A stretch of 46,451 nucleotides of DNA from an uncultured Lentisphaerota bacterium (GCA_900320225.1 ONRL01000051.1:1-46451); one strand, 5' to 3'. Counted from the stretch's first letter, positions 8,671-16,945 are shown. Notes: generated by a model from the sequence alone, not told the origin. Numbers and translations are program-made.

Positions 8671-10044
8671 ATGAAAAAGCTAATGTTTGCAACGGCCCTC
8701 GCGGCGTCTGCTGCGGCTTTCGCTGATCCGACCGCGCTCAACGCGAACGGTTTCGAAGGCTACACGGCGGATACGGGCGTGACGGTCGGTGATGCTGCCG
8801 ATCCCGGCGGCGGCAATATGTACTTCCTGTACCAAGGAGACAGCGACGGCTCGACGGTGAAGGCTTTTGGCGTCGGCGACAATCTTGCCGCTCCCAACAT
8901 CACGCGTCCGTTCTATTTCCAGGGCGTTACGCCGAACGCGAATTACCTTGAGCTCAGCACTGAGGGCGGTACCCTCTGGCGCTCGATCAACACTCTTGAA
9001 ACGGACGGCCCCGAAGGCGGTGCGACTACGAACATTCTCGGCACGGCCCAGGCTGTCGCCGCCGCCGGCACCTACCTTGACACGCTCGTTCAGTTCACGC
9101 CCACCGAGGGCGACGGCGCGCCGGAGCTGGATGACGAGGCTGACAAACTGGCCATTTGGCTCAACGTTGACAGTAATGGTGTGACGAACCTTATGGTGCG
9201 AGCTGCCGTTGTTAACATCGACGGCGAACCGACGGCCACAACTTTTACCATTACCAACAAGGCTGTGAACGCAGGTACTTGGTATCGGTTGACGGTTAAG
9301 GCCATTCCTGACATCAGTGATGGTGATGAAATCCCTGGGTTTCAGATTCGACTGAACGGCGATGTGCTCATGTCGGATACCCCCACTTTGGACTCTGAGT
9401 ACCTTGAGGTGAAAGGTGATTCTGAATACGGCGAGGAACTTAAGAACGGTGCGCTTTTTGCCAGCCTTCTTGGAACAGCATCCAGTCCCACCCTTCAGGG
9501 TGTCGGCTTCAAGGGCTCGGGTGCGCTCGACGACATCGTGTGGACCACGGAGGATCCGTTCGCGAATGCCGGCGGCGATGCCGCGTGGATTGACGAAGTG
9601 ACGGAGGTCTTTGTCGGGGCGAATCTCTCGCAAGCCGAAAAGGCCGCAATCGCCTCGTGGGCGAGCGGTAACAGCATCACGGTTGCCTCCGGGTCGGAGG
9701 AGGTCGCCGCTGCGGCGTATCTGCTTGGGCTGACGTCGCTTCCGACAGCGATTCCTGAGCTGACGATCACCTCCATTGAGGAAGGTGAGAGTGCGTGGAC
9801 GCTGACTGTTGCGGCGTCAGTGGGTGACTCTGCGTTGGCTCTGCCCGAGACGATCAACGGCGCGGTCATGCTCACGCAGTCTGCGACGCTCGCGGGGCTT
9901 TCCTCGGCCTCTCCTGCGACGGCGACCTTCTCCATCGCGAATGGAACGGCCACGGTCACGGTTGCCAAGGATGCCGCGACGGCCAAGTTCATGAAGGTGG
10001 GTGTTGGCATTGCGCCGCCCGCCAACGCCAATGGGCAGGAATAA
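8671..10044 (+). CDS. Secreted LamG-like protein (paralog A)
   Basis: The 457-residue protein starts with a clear Sec signal peptide (MKKLMFATALAASAAAFA, cleavage before DP). Residues about 20-290 form a beta-rich, concanavalin/LamG-like domain: FEGYTAD near the start, LELSTEGGTLWRSINTL, WLNVDS, and ALDDIVWTTEDPF at the end. A helical spacer follows (DEVTEVFVGANLSQAEKAAI) and then a C-terminal beta module ending in AKFMKVGVGI, which resembles the end of the neighbouring paralog. Residues 1-290 match the first part of the protein at 10780 closely. The substrate or ligand is unknown; a surface or extracellular carbohydrate-binding role is inference. Expression appears to use the promoter at 8562 and a structured leader, and a strong terminator follows at 10087, so it is probably monocistronic. 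Confidence 0.85.
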   Translation: MKKLMFATALAASAAAFADPTALNANGFEGYTADTGVTVGDAADPGGGNMYFLYQGDSDGSTVKAFGVGDNLAAPNITRPFYFQGVTPNANYLELSTEGGTLWRSINTLETDGPEGGATTNILGTAQAVAAAGTYLDTLVQFTPTEGDGAPELDDEADKLAIWLNVDSNGVTNLMVRAAVVNIDGEPTATTFTITNKAVNAGTWYRLTVKAIPDISDGDEIPGFQIRLNGDVLMSDTPTLDSEYLEVKGDSEYGEELKNGALFASLLGTASSPTLQGVGFKGSGALDDIVWTTEDPFANAGGDAAWIDEVTEVFVGANLSQAEKAAIASWASGNSITVASGSEEVAAAAYLLGLTSLPTAIPELTITSIEEGESAWTLTVAASVGDSALALPETINGAVMLTQSATLAGLSSASPATATFSIANGTATVTVAKDAATAKFMKVGVGIAPPANANGQE

Positions 10045-10086
10045 GGCGAAGTTACAGAGCCTTCGCAAGCCGAAGGCAAACCGCAC

Positions 10087-10120
10087 GGGGCGGCGCACGT
10101 TGTGCGCCGCCCCTTTGTTG
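10087..10120 (+). terminator. Rho-independent terminator of paralog A
   Basis: GGGGCGGCGCAC (10087-10098), a 3-base loop and GTGCGCCGCCCC (10102-10113) form a perfect 12-bp stem followed by TTTGTTG. It sits about 40 bases after the stop codon. Confidence 0.9.
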
Positions 10121-10693
10121 TTGAGCCGCCAAGATGGCGGCTTTCCATGCGGGAGGGCCGCAACTTGTTGCGACCGCGTTCTCCCACCGGCGGCCCTCGC
10201 GCCGGGGGAAGTCTCGGTGCTTCGCGATTGGCCTTTCCCTGCCATTTCGCCACCGCGCCGTTTTTGCTTCGCGATTGACCGATTGCAAAGCGTTGCTGTG
10301 CCTTGGGTGCGCGCACAGGGCGCGCACGGCAAAACTGCTGCGCACGGGCCAAAGGCGAAGCCAATGGGGTACCTTTAGCGGGGGCGGCCGCGCCCCGGCT
10401 CCTCCGCAAATGGCAAAGCAATCGCTTCGCCATTGGCTGAGCGCGGAGCAGTCTTGCAGGGCGCGCCCCGTGCGCGCCCCAAAGGAAGGGCATTGGCCTC
10501 GCCAATGGCAGAGCGCTCCGCACAAACCGCGCGCTGCCGCAATGGCTTGTGAAAGGTCTGCTCTTTGATCACCCCTTTCACATCCCCTGGCTTGCGAAAG
10601 GGAAGCCCTTCGGCCAATCCTTTCTCATCCATTGCCCGGTAAAAGACCTTGAAAAAGGCAATCCGGCACGCCTCAGACTTTTTTCAACTTTTT
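10121..10693. other. Long non-coding region with scattered palindromes
   Basis: No convincing gene is present. The region holds AGCCGCCAAGATGGCGGCT (10124-10142), a GCAACTTGTTGC palindrome near 10160, and repeated words around CGCCATTGGC / GCGAAGCCAATGG / CTCGCCAATGG (for example 10350-10365, 10426-10440, 10495-10510). GC-rich inverted repeats such as GGGCGCGCCCCGTGCGCGCCC lie near 10460. From about 10545 it becomes less GC-rich and leads into the paralog B promoter region. Open frames here overlap one another in all phases and lack ribosome sites. Confidence 0.6.
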
Positions 10694-10762
10694 TACACTT
10701 GCAACCGTCAGCGATGGGCCGGGCCTTCCAAAGGGGCGCGGGTGACTCCTATTCCCCTTTGG
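10694..10762 (+). promoter_or_regulatory. -10 box and conserved structured leader of paralog B
   Basis: TACACT (10694-10699) follows a CAACTTTTTT tract. The next 80 bases are nearly the same as 8591-8670, including the hairpin CCAAAGGGG (10728-10736) / CCCCTTTGG (10754-10762), here with nine perfect pairs. No good -35 box is present at 16-18 bases, unlike at paralog A. Confidence 0.55.
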
Positions 10763-10779
10763 ATTGAAAGGAAAAACGA

Positions 10780-13700
10780 ATGAAAAAGCTAATGTTTGCA
10801 ACGGCCCTCGTGGCGTCCGCTGCGGCCTTCGCTGATCCAATCAACGCAATCAGCTTTGAAGGCTACAGCGCGGACGCGACGGTCGGCAATACGGCCGATA
10901 CGCCGGACACCTCTGGCGGCGATAACGGCATGTACTTCTACTTTGACGGCGACCAGGACGGTTCGCTGGTCAAGGCCTTTGGCAGCGGGGACGTTGCCGC
11001 GCCCAGCATCACGCGCCCGCTCTTCTTCGCGAGTGCTGCGCAGGGTAATAACTACCTCGAGCTCAGCACCGAAGGCGGCATCCTCTGGCGCTCGATCAAT
11101 ACGCTTAACTCTGAAACGTCGGGGGAGTCGCCTGTTTACAGTCTTGGCGACGCTGAACCTATCGCCGACACCGGCACCTACCTCGACACGCTCGTTCAGT
11201 TCACGCCCACCGAGGGCGACGGTGCGCCGGAGGTGGATAAGGACAGCGACAAGTTGGCCATCTGGCTTAACGTTGACTCGCAAAACCATACGAACCTCAT
11301 GGTGCGGGCTGCCGTTGTTAACATCGACGGCGAGCCGACTGCCACGACTTTCACCATCACTAACAAGACTGTGAGTGCTGGTGCTTGGTATCGGTTGACG
11401 ATCAAGGCCATTCCTGACATCAGTGATGGTGATGAAATCCCTGGGTTTCAGATTCGACTGGACGGCGATGTGCTTATGTCGGATACCCCCACTTTGGACT
11501 CTGAGTACCTTGAGGTGAAAGGGGATTCTGAATACGGCGAGGAACTTAAGAATGGTGCGCTTTTTGCCAGCCTTCTTGGAACAGATTCCACTCCCACCCT
11601 CCAGGGCATCGGCTTCAAGGGCTCGGGCGCGCTCGACGACATCGTCTGGACCACGGAGGATCCGTTCGATGTTCCGGCGGCAGCGTTCACGCTCACGTGG
11701 CCGTCGGGTGTGACGCCCGTGTCATACTCGATTGATGGTGGCACGGCAGAATCGCTTACGGGTCAAACATCCTCGTTCTCGATTCCTGGTGGGGTCGTTC
11801 CCGGTTCGACGGTCGCGTTCACCTTCACGAACGCCGATGGTGCGACCAAGACGATGGAAGTTGTCGCTTCCGCTTCTGTCAACGACATTGATGCAGAAGA
11901 CGCGGTTTACGTGTGGTCCGACTACCTCGGCGCGGCCGTCAACGGCGCGTACACGATCGACGACGCGAATGACCTCGACATGCTCCGCAAGGGCGTGGCC
12001 GCCAATCTCGCGACTGTGGGCGAAACGTTCAACCAGACGGCCAACATCGACATGACGAGCGCGGATCCGTTCGCGGGTATCGGTACGTATGCGGCCAACC
12101 TGAACAGCGGTCTTGCGTTCCAGGGCACGTATGACGGCCAGGGTTTCAAGATTGCGAACATCACCATGACCGCTCGTAACTACGGCGGTGTGTTCAACCA
12201 GGTGAAGGGCGGCACGATCAAGGACCTGACGGTCGAGAATATTACCGCTCCGGCCAACGCGACGGGTGAGTTCGGTTATGCCATCGTCGGCAATGCGGGT
12301 CTGGGTGCGACGCTTCAAGGCCTCACGGCGATGGGTTCCTTCGGTACGGCTGAGCTCCCCTGCTCGCACAACGTAGCCGGTATCGCGATTCGCGTCTGCG
12401 GCGGCGCTTCCAACGTCGTCAATGGCGTGACGATGCTTGAGACGCTCGTGAAGGACTGCACGAACAACGCGACGCTCTACGGCTTCTATACGAAGTGCGG
12501 TGGTATTACGGCGCTCACGCAGGATCAGAACGGTGTGCCGAACGACTACGTGCTGTTCGACGGCTGCGTCAACAACGCCAACATTGCCATGGTCCAGCCT
12601 TCGGGTTCTGACCTCTCCAAGATCGGCCGTGACGGCCTTGGTGGTATCCTTGCCTATGTGGCCGATGGTACGAAGATGCAGAACTGTGTGAACAACGGTA
12701 CGCTGACATCGCCTCTGACGACGGCGAAGATCGGCGGCATCGTCGGTTGGGCGCAGGGTCGCACGCTCGATGACCTCGGCGGTAACAAGAATCCGGCAGC
12801 TGCGAAGATGATTGGCGATCCGTCTGGCTCGACGATCACCGGCTTCTATGCGACGGTCGACAATGGCGTGGCCACCACGGTGACGGCACTTGCGAAGGAC
12901 ACCACCTACCTGCTTGAGCGTAACGTGCCGACGAACAATGTGGGCGAGGCCGAGTTTACGCTGGCTGCTGCTGGCGATACGATTGCGTTCGACGCGGCAC
13001 TGGGCTACACCTTCGCCGGCACTGTCGGCGCGGCGGCGCCTCTGGTCGCCATCCCCTCGACCAGCGGCACGGTTACGACTTATTCGACCGGTTACTTCCC
13101 CCGTACGGCGACGGCTGGCCAGGATGGTTCGGCGGCGAATCCGTTCGAGCTTGCTGACGCTGACGACCTCCAGGCGTTGAAGGCTGCTTTTGGTACTGCT
13201 ACCTACAGGGCCTACAACTACAAGGTCGTGGCCAACATCGATGCGACGGATCTCGGCTACTGGGATGGTATCGGTACGCAGGGTACGGCTGGTACAGGCC
13301 TCAACGGCGGTACGCTTGACGGTAGCGGCTACACCATCAGCAACTTGAAGTTCTCTGCGGGCAAGTATCGCGCGTTCTTCAACCGGTTGGATAACGCCAC
13401 GATCAAGGATCTCACGATCAACGTGACGGGATTCGAGGATACGGATGCTGCTGAACACGGCTATGCCGCTTTCGCGGGTAACATGAAGGGTTCGCTGCTG
13501 CTGAACTGCACGGCCACGGGTACGATCGGCACCACGGCCAAGCCCGCGATGCATACGTGCGGCGGCCTTGCGGTGAAGGTTGACTCGGTTGGTACCTTCG
13601 TGAACTGCACGAACCACATCGACATCGTCTGCTCGCTCACCGACAACCCGAAGATCGGCGGTATCGTCGGTCTCATGCAGGGCGGTGCGCTCACGAACTG

Positions 13701-14664
13701 CTGGAACGATGGTGACCTGACAATCACCGTCAAGACCTGCGGTAATGATGGAAATGGCGCGGGTGGCCTCGTCGGCTATGCCCAGACGACTGGTTATACG
13801 ATCAGTGGTGGCGGCAATGCCGGCACGATCCAGTCGACGGACACGACAACGGCGGCATCGGCTCAGTATCCAATTCACGTGGGTACGATCGTCGGCAAGA
13901 CGGGGTCGGCATTGACGGCTGTCGACGGCGTGGTCGCTCCTGCCGATGCGGTTTCGGCGGGTGTCAGGAACAACGTCAACGGACTGGACTTCGCGACGGT
14001 AGAGAACAACGTGGCGACGTTCGTTCCCAACGCCTCGCTCGCGGCCGGCAACACCTACAAGGTCATGCTCGGCGGCGCGACCGCGGCCTACGCCTTCACG
14101 GAGGCCGGCACGATCGCGTTCGACACGAACCTGGTTCAGGCCGTGACGTTCAACATCACGGCGCCCGAGGGCCTGACTGTGACGGATGCGACGTCCGCTG
14201 GCGTGGTCACCTTCACGGCTGGTGCGCCGGCTCCGGCGTATCCGACCTACTTGGAGAATGCCGATGCGGCTGTCAAGGCGAACTACGACACGTGGGCTGG
14301 CTCGAACGGCGCGGACACCGGAAGCGTCTACGAGAAGCAGTTCCTCCTGAACGCCGCTCCGGCGACGGAAGTTCCTGCCACTGCGCTCGCGATCACCGCG
14401 ATTGAGCAGAACGCGACGGCGGGCTGGGACATCACGGTCGAGTGCACGATCTCCGGCGTCGATCTCAGCGGCACGGTGGGCACGGCGAAGGCCGGCAACG
14501 GCTACCTCGCGGTGAGCTACACGGACGACCTGACCGGCACGTGGACGACCGAGAACATCAACATCACGGCTTCCGCCAACGGCAAGGTCACGGTCAACGT
14601 GAACAAGTCCGGCGCGAAGTTCATGAAGGTGAAGCTCTCCTCGACGGCTGAGCCTCAGAACTAA
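10780..14664 (+). CDS. Large secreted LamG-like / GLUG-repeat protein (paralog B)
   Basis: The 1294-residue exported protein has signal peptide MKKLMFATALVASAAAFA. Residues about 20-295 are the same LamG-like domain as in the protein at 8671. A short immunoglobulin-like linker (about 300-365) precedes two long GLUG-type beta-solenoid blocks. The first (about 375-690) has GTYDGQGFKIANITM, GGVFNQVKGGTIKDLTVENI, and NNGTLTSPLTTAKIGGIVGW. The second (about 785-1050) has GGTLDGSGYTISNLKFSAG, NATIKDLTINVTGF and GGIVGLMQGGALTNCWNDGD. The C-terminal module ends KFMKVKLSS, as in paralog A. GLUG repeats are known from bacterial surface proteins and peptidases; no catalytic motif is seen, so adhesion or surface display is the likeliest role (inference). 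It is followed by its own terminator at 14745. Confidence 0.85.
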   Translation: MKKLMFATALVASAAAFADPINAISFEGYSADATVGNTADTPDTSGGDNGMYFYFDGDQDGSLVKAFGSGDVAAPSITRPLFFASAAQGNNYLELSTEGGILWRSINTLNSETSGESPVYSLGDAEPIADTGTYLDTLVQFTPTEGDGAPEVDKDSDKLAIWLNVDSQNHTNLMVRAAVVNIDGEPTATTFTITNKTVSAGAWYRLTIKAIPDISDGDEIPGFQIRLDGDVLMSDTPTLDSEYLEVKGDSEYGEELKNGALFASLLGTDSTPTLQGIGFKGSGALDDIVWTTEDPFDVPAAAFTLTWPSGVTPVSYSIDGGTAESLTGQTSSFSIPGGVVPGSTVAFTFTNADGATKTMEVVASASVNDIDAEDAVYVWSDYLGAAVNGAYTIDDANDLDMLRKGVAANLATVGETFNQTANIDMTSADPFAGIGTYAANLNSGLAFQGTYDGQGFKIANITMTARNYGGVFNQVKGGTIKDLTVENITAPANATGEFGYAIVGNAGLGATLQGLTAMGSFGTAELPCSHNVAGIAIRVCGGASNVVNGVTMLETLVKDCTNNATLYGFYTKCGGITALTQDQNGVPNDYVLFDGCVNNANIAMVQPSGSDLSKIGRDGLGGILAYVADGTKMQNCVNNGTLTSPLTTAKIGGIVGWAQGRTLDDLGGNKNPAAAKMIGDPSGSTITGFYATVDNGVATTVTALAKDTTYLLERNVPTNNVGEAEFTLAAAGDTIAFDAALGYTFAGTVGAAAPLVAIPSTSGTVTTYSTGYFPRTATAGQDGSAANPFELADADDLQALKAAFGTATYRAYNYKVVANIDATDLGYWDGIGTQGTAGTGLNGGTLDGSGYTISNLKFSAGKYRAFFNRLDNATIKDLTINVTGFEDTDAAEHGYAAFAGNMKGSLLLNCTATGTIGTTAKPAMHTCGGLAVKVDSVGTFVNCTNHIDIVCSLTDNPKIGGIVGLMQGGALTNCWNDGDLTITVKTCGNDGNGAGGLVGYAQTTGYTISGGGNAGTIQSTDTTTAASAQYPIHVGTIVGKTGSALTAVDGVVAPADAVSAGVRNNVNGLDFATVENNVATFVPNASLAAGNTYKVMLGGATAAYAFTEAGTIAFDTNLVQAVTFNITAPEGLTVTDATSAGVVTFTAGAPAPAYPTYLENADAAVKANYDTWAGSNGADTGSVYEKQFLLNAAPATEVPATALAITAIEQNATAGWDITVECTISGVDLSGTVGTAKAGNGYLAVSYTDDLTGTWTTENINITASANGKVTVNVNKSGAKFMKVKLSSTAEPQN

Positions 14665-14671
14665 GCGGTTG

Positions 14672-14698
14672 AAGCGGCAAGAGTGCCGCTTCCCCGAA
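14672..14698. repeat. 27-bp palindrome also found inside the Rhs gene
   Basis: Arms AAGCGGCA and TGCCGCTT, followed by CCCCGAA, lie eight bases after the paralog B stop. The identical 27 bases occur in reverse orientation at 44145-44171, inside the Rhs coding sequence. Confidence 0.85.
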
Positions 14699-14744
14699 AG
14701 GGTCTGAAAGATAGCCAAAGGCGAAAGCCAATGGCACGCACGAG

Positions 14745-14775
14745 GGGCGCGGCAGCAATGCCGCGCCCTTTGTTG
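14745..14775 (+). terminator. Rho-independent terminator of paralog B
   Basis: GGGCGCGGCA (14745-14754), loop GCAA and TGCCGCGCCC (14759-14768) form a perfect 10-bp stem followed by TTTGTTGTTG, mirroring the terminator of paralog A. Confidence 0.9.
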
Positions 14776-14801
14776 TTGTTGGCCTTGCGGGCGAAGCCGC
14801 C

Positions 14802-14885
14802 TGGTAGGGTCGCCTCGCCGAGGCGACCGCCAATCTCGGCCCGCTCGGCGAGCGGGCCCTACCAAGCGGGCCGCGACAAGCGCGG
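14802..14885. repeat. Triple-hairpin palindromic element, copy 2
   Basis: Outer stem TGGTAGGG (14802-14809) / CCCTACCA (14857-14864) encloses the same two hairpins as at 5277, followed by the CCGCG-ACAAG-CGCGG palindrome. The inner sequence is essentially identical to copy 1. Confidence 0.85.
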
Positions 14886-14899
14886 CCCCTTCATCTGTT

Positions 14900-15113
14900 A
14901 GTCTCAATGTCTCATGTCCCTCTGCCAGGTCTCGGGTCTCAGGTCTCATGTCAGCGCGCCGGTCGCCGCTTCGCCTGTGGCGGGGCCTGCGCGCGGCGAG
15001 GCAATGGGTGGTGGTTAAGGGGAGGGGGAGACCAGAGACCTGAGACCCGAGACCCGCGGAGACATTGAGACAGCGAGACATTGAGACTGGGTGAGACAAT
15101 GAGACATTGAGAC
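14900..15113. repeat. GTCTC/GAGAC element, copy 4 (complete)
   Basis: Left GTCTC arm, GC-rich centre (here TCGCCTGTGGCGG) and full right GAGAC arm. The inner arms GGTCTCGGGTCTCAGGTCTC and GAGACCTGAGACCCGAGACC are exact complements over 20 bases. Confidence 0.85.
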
Positions 15114-15175
15114 TTTGGCGGCCTTGCGGGCGAGTCATTGGGAAGCCTTTTGCGGGAGCGCTTGTTGCGGCCGCC

Positions 15176-15290
15176 TGGTAGGGTCGCCTCGCCGAGGCGA
15201 CCGCCAATCTCGGCCCGCTCGGCGAGCGGGCCCTACCGTAACGGGCGAGACACCCGTTGCCCATTCGGCCGCGACAAGCGCGGCCCCTCC
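15176..15290. repeat. Triple-hairpin palindromic element, copy 3
   Basis: TGGTAGGG (15176-15183) pairs with CCCTACCG (15231-15238), one mismatch. The two inner hairpins match the other copies. A CGGGCGAGACACCCG segment separates it from its CCGCG-ACAAG-CGCGG palindrome near 15269-15283. Confidence 0.8.
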
Positions 15291-15298
15291 CGCTGATG

Positions 15299-15509
15299 GT
15301 CTCAATGTCTCAAGTCCCCCTGCCAGGTCTCGGGTCTCAGGTCTCATGTCAGCGCGCCGGTCCCCGCTTCGCCTGTGGCGGGGCCTGCGCGCGGCGGGGA
15401 AATGGGTGGTGGCAAGGGAGGGGGAGACCAGAGACCTGAGACCCGAGACCCGCGGAGACATTGAGACAGCGAGACATTGAGACCGGGTGAGACAACGAGA
15501 CATTGAGAC
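15299..15509. repeat. GTCTC/GAGAC element, copy 5 (complete)
   Basis: Nearly the same as copy 4, including the TCGCCTGTGGCGG centre. The two are separated only by a triple-hairpin element, which suggests duplication of a combined unit. Confidence 0.85.
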
Positions 15510-15557
15510 TGTGGCGGCCTTGCGGGCGGACCATTGGCCTTGCCGCAATTTCTACCC

Positions 15558-15757
15558 GTCTCAATGTCTCATGTCCCCCTAGCAAGTCTCGGGTCTCATG
15601 TCTCATGTCAGCGCGCCGGTTCCCGCATCGCCAGTGGCGGGTCCAGCGCGCGGCGGGGAAAGGGGAAGGGGGAGACCTGAGACCAGAGACCCGAGACCTG
15701 GCGAGACATTGAGACAGCGAGACATTGAGACCGGGTGAGACAGCGAGACATTGAGAC
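15558..15757. repeat. GTCTC/GAGAC element, copy 6 (complete)
   Basis: Complete element with a slightly different centre (CCCGCATCGCCAGTGGCGGG). Together with copy 7 it brackets the gene at 15920-16669. Confidence 0.85.
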
Positions 15758-15803
15758 ATTGGCGGCCTTGCGGGCGGGCCATTTCAAGGTTTCATTGCCC
15801 GCA

Positions 15804-15882
15804 ATTATCACACGCACGTGATAATCATGTGATGATTATGTGATTTTCATGTGAAGATTATCACGCGACAATTGGATATACT
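15804..15882 (+). promoter_or_regulatory. Operator-like 11-bp iteron array and -10 box upstream of the four-helix gene
   Basis: TGTGA-type half-sites start at 15817 (CGTGA), 15828, 15839 and 15850, exactly 11 bases apart, so they lie on nearly one face of the helix. ATTATCAC occurs at both ends (15804-15811 and 15857-15864). The first pairs with GTGATAAT at 15818-15825. The last unit, TGTGAAGATTATCACG, matches the TGTGA-N6-TCACA form of CRP/FNR sites with one mismatch. The -10 box is TATACT (15877-15882) with no good -35, consistent with a regulator-dependent promoter (inference). Confidence 0.65.
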
Positions 15883-15919
15883 TCTCGCGTCAACAACAAC
15901 CAGCTAGAAAGGAAACAAC

Positions 15920-16669
15920 ATGACAGAGATCATTGGCGCTTACGGTGGATACCGGACAACGCTTTCATTCGGTTTCGCATGCTTGATCTACCATGCCACC
16001 GAAGTGTTCTGCTCGCGGAACTTCTCGTACAAGAACGACGCGCTCGGCAAGACCGTTGGGCAAATGGTGGGGGCGGCGCGTTCGGCGAGGCAGAACATCG
16101 TCGAGGGTTCTGCCCGTGCGGGAACGAGCAAGGAAACGGAGCTGCGTCTCTATGATGTGGCGAAGGGTTCTCTCGAAGAGCTGGCGGGCGACTATGAGGC
16201 GTTCCTCATCGGCCGTCACGAGGTGCCGTGGGCTGAAGATGATGCGAAAGCGTCGGCAATCATGTCGCTGGCCCTGGATCGTTATACGGGATCGTTCGAT
16301 CGCCACTCATACGGAGCATACATCCTCGCCATGCGTAAGAGGTTTGAACCCCATCTCGAGGCGGAGGATCCCATTGTCGCCGCAAACGCGATTCTCTTGG
16401 TAATTGACCAGGCATGTAAGTTGCTGCATCGGCAGATGGCGAGCGTCGGTGCCGCATTCCGCGAAGAAGGGGGCTTTACCGAACGGCTCAGCAAGGCCCG
16501 GCTTGAAACGCGCGACAGCCAATTCGCTGCAGCGGATGTGCCAAAGTGCCCGCGCTGCGGCAAGCCGATGCAAAAGCGGGTTGCCCGCAAGGGTCGTAAC
16601 GCAGGCAATCCCTTCTGGAGTTGCACAGGATATCCCGATTGCACGGGCACGCGAAACTTCGTGGTGTGA
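15920..16669 (+). CDS. Four-helix-bundle 'suffix' protein with C-terminal topoisomerase-type zinc ribbon
   Basis: The 249-residue protein combines two parts. Residues about 35-180 are helical and resemble the four-helix-bundle family related to proteins encoded in 23S rRNA intervening sequences (GKTVGQMVGAARSARQNIVE, then ETELRLYDVAKGSLEELAGD). Residues 208-249 form a topoisomerase I-like zinc ribbon with Cys210-X2-Cys213 and Cys235-X5-Cys241 (CPRCGKPM ... CTGYPDC). This matches the known 'four helix bundle suffix' architecture. The zinc ribbon suggests nucleic-acid binding; the function is not established. The start follows GAAAGGAAAC. The gene stands alone between two GTCTC/GAGAC elements, with copy 7 beginning four bases after its stop, and has an operator-like iteron array upstream. 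No reverse transcriptase or rRNA gene is adjacent. Confidence 0.85.
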   Translation: MTEIIGAYGGYRTTLSFGFACLIYHATEVFCSRNFSYKNDALGKTVGQMVGAARSARQNIVEGSARAGTSKETELRLYDVAKGSLEELAGDYEAFLIGRHEVPWAEDDAKASAIMSLALDRYTGSFDRHSYGAYILAMRKRFEPHLEAEDPIVAANAILLVIDQACKLLHRQMASVGAAFREEGGFTERLSKARLETRDSQFAAADVPKCPRCGKPMQKRVARKGRNAGNPFWSCTGYPDCTGTRNFVV

Positions 16670-16672
16670 CCC

Positions 16673-16921
16673 GTCTCAATGTCTCATGTCCCCCCCGCCA
16701 GGTCTCAGGTCTCGGGTCTCATGTCCCCCCACCAGGTCTCAGGTCTCATGTCTCATGTCAGCGCGCCGATTCCCGCTTCGCCTGTGGCGGGGCCAGCGCG
16801 CGGCGGGGGCAAGGGTGAAGGTGAGACCAGAGACCTGAGACCCGAGACCTGGTGAGACATTGAGACAGCGAGACATTGAGACCTGTTCCCGCTTCGCCAA
16901 TAGCGGGCCAAGCGCACGATC
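16673..16921. repeat. GTCTC/GAGAC element, copy 7 (complete) plus an extra centre segment
   Basis: The complete element runs 16673-16882 and begins four bases after a stop codon. Its left arm is longer than in other copies because GTCTCAGGTCTC...CATGTCCCCC is duplicated. A second, diverged centre (CCCGCTTCGCC...GCGGGCCAAGCGC) follows to 16921. Confidence 0.85.
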
Positions 16922-16945
16922 GCCAGCTTCGCGCTCCCCTTGGCC

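Noticed and set aside
11722-15264. 1180-codon minus-strand frame opposite paralog B and the repeats
   Set aside because: It runs through a terminator, two repeat elements and the plus-strand gene. The translation has no domain and is Arg-rich, as expected of an antisense frame.
5044-16921. GTCTC words as a restriction-avoidance or phase-variation tract
   Set aside because: GTCTC happens to be a type IIS recognition sequence, but no methylase or endonuclease gene is present and the words occur only inside the palindromic elements.
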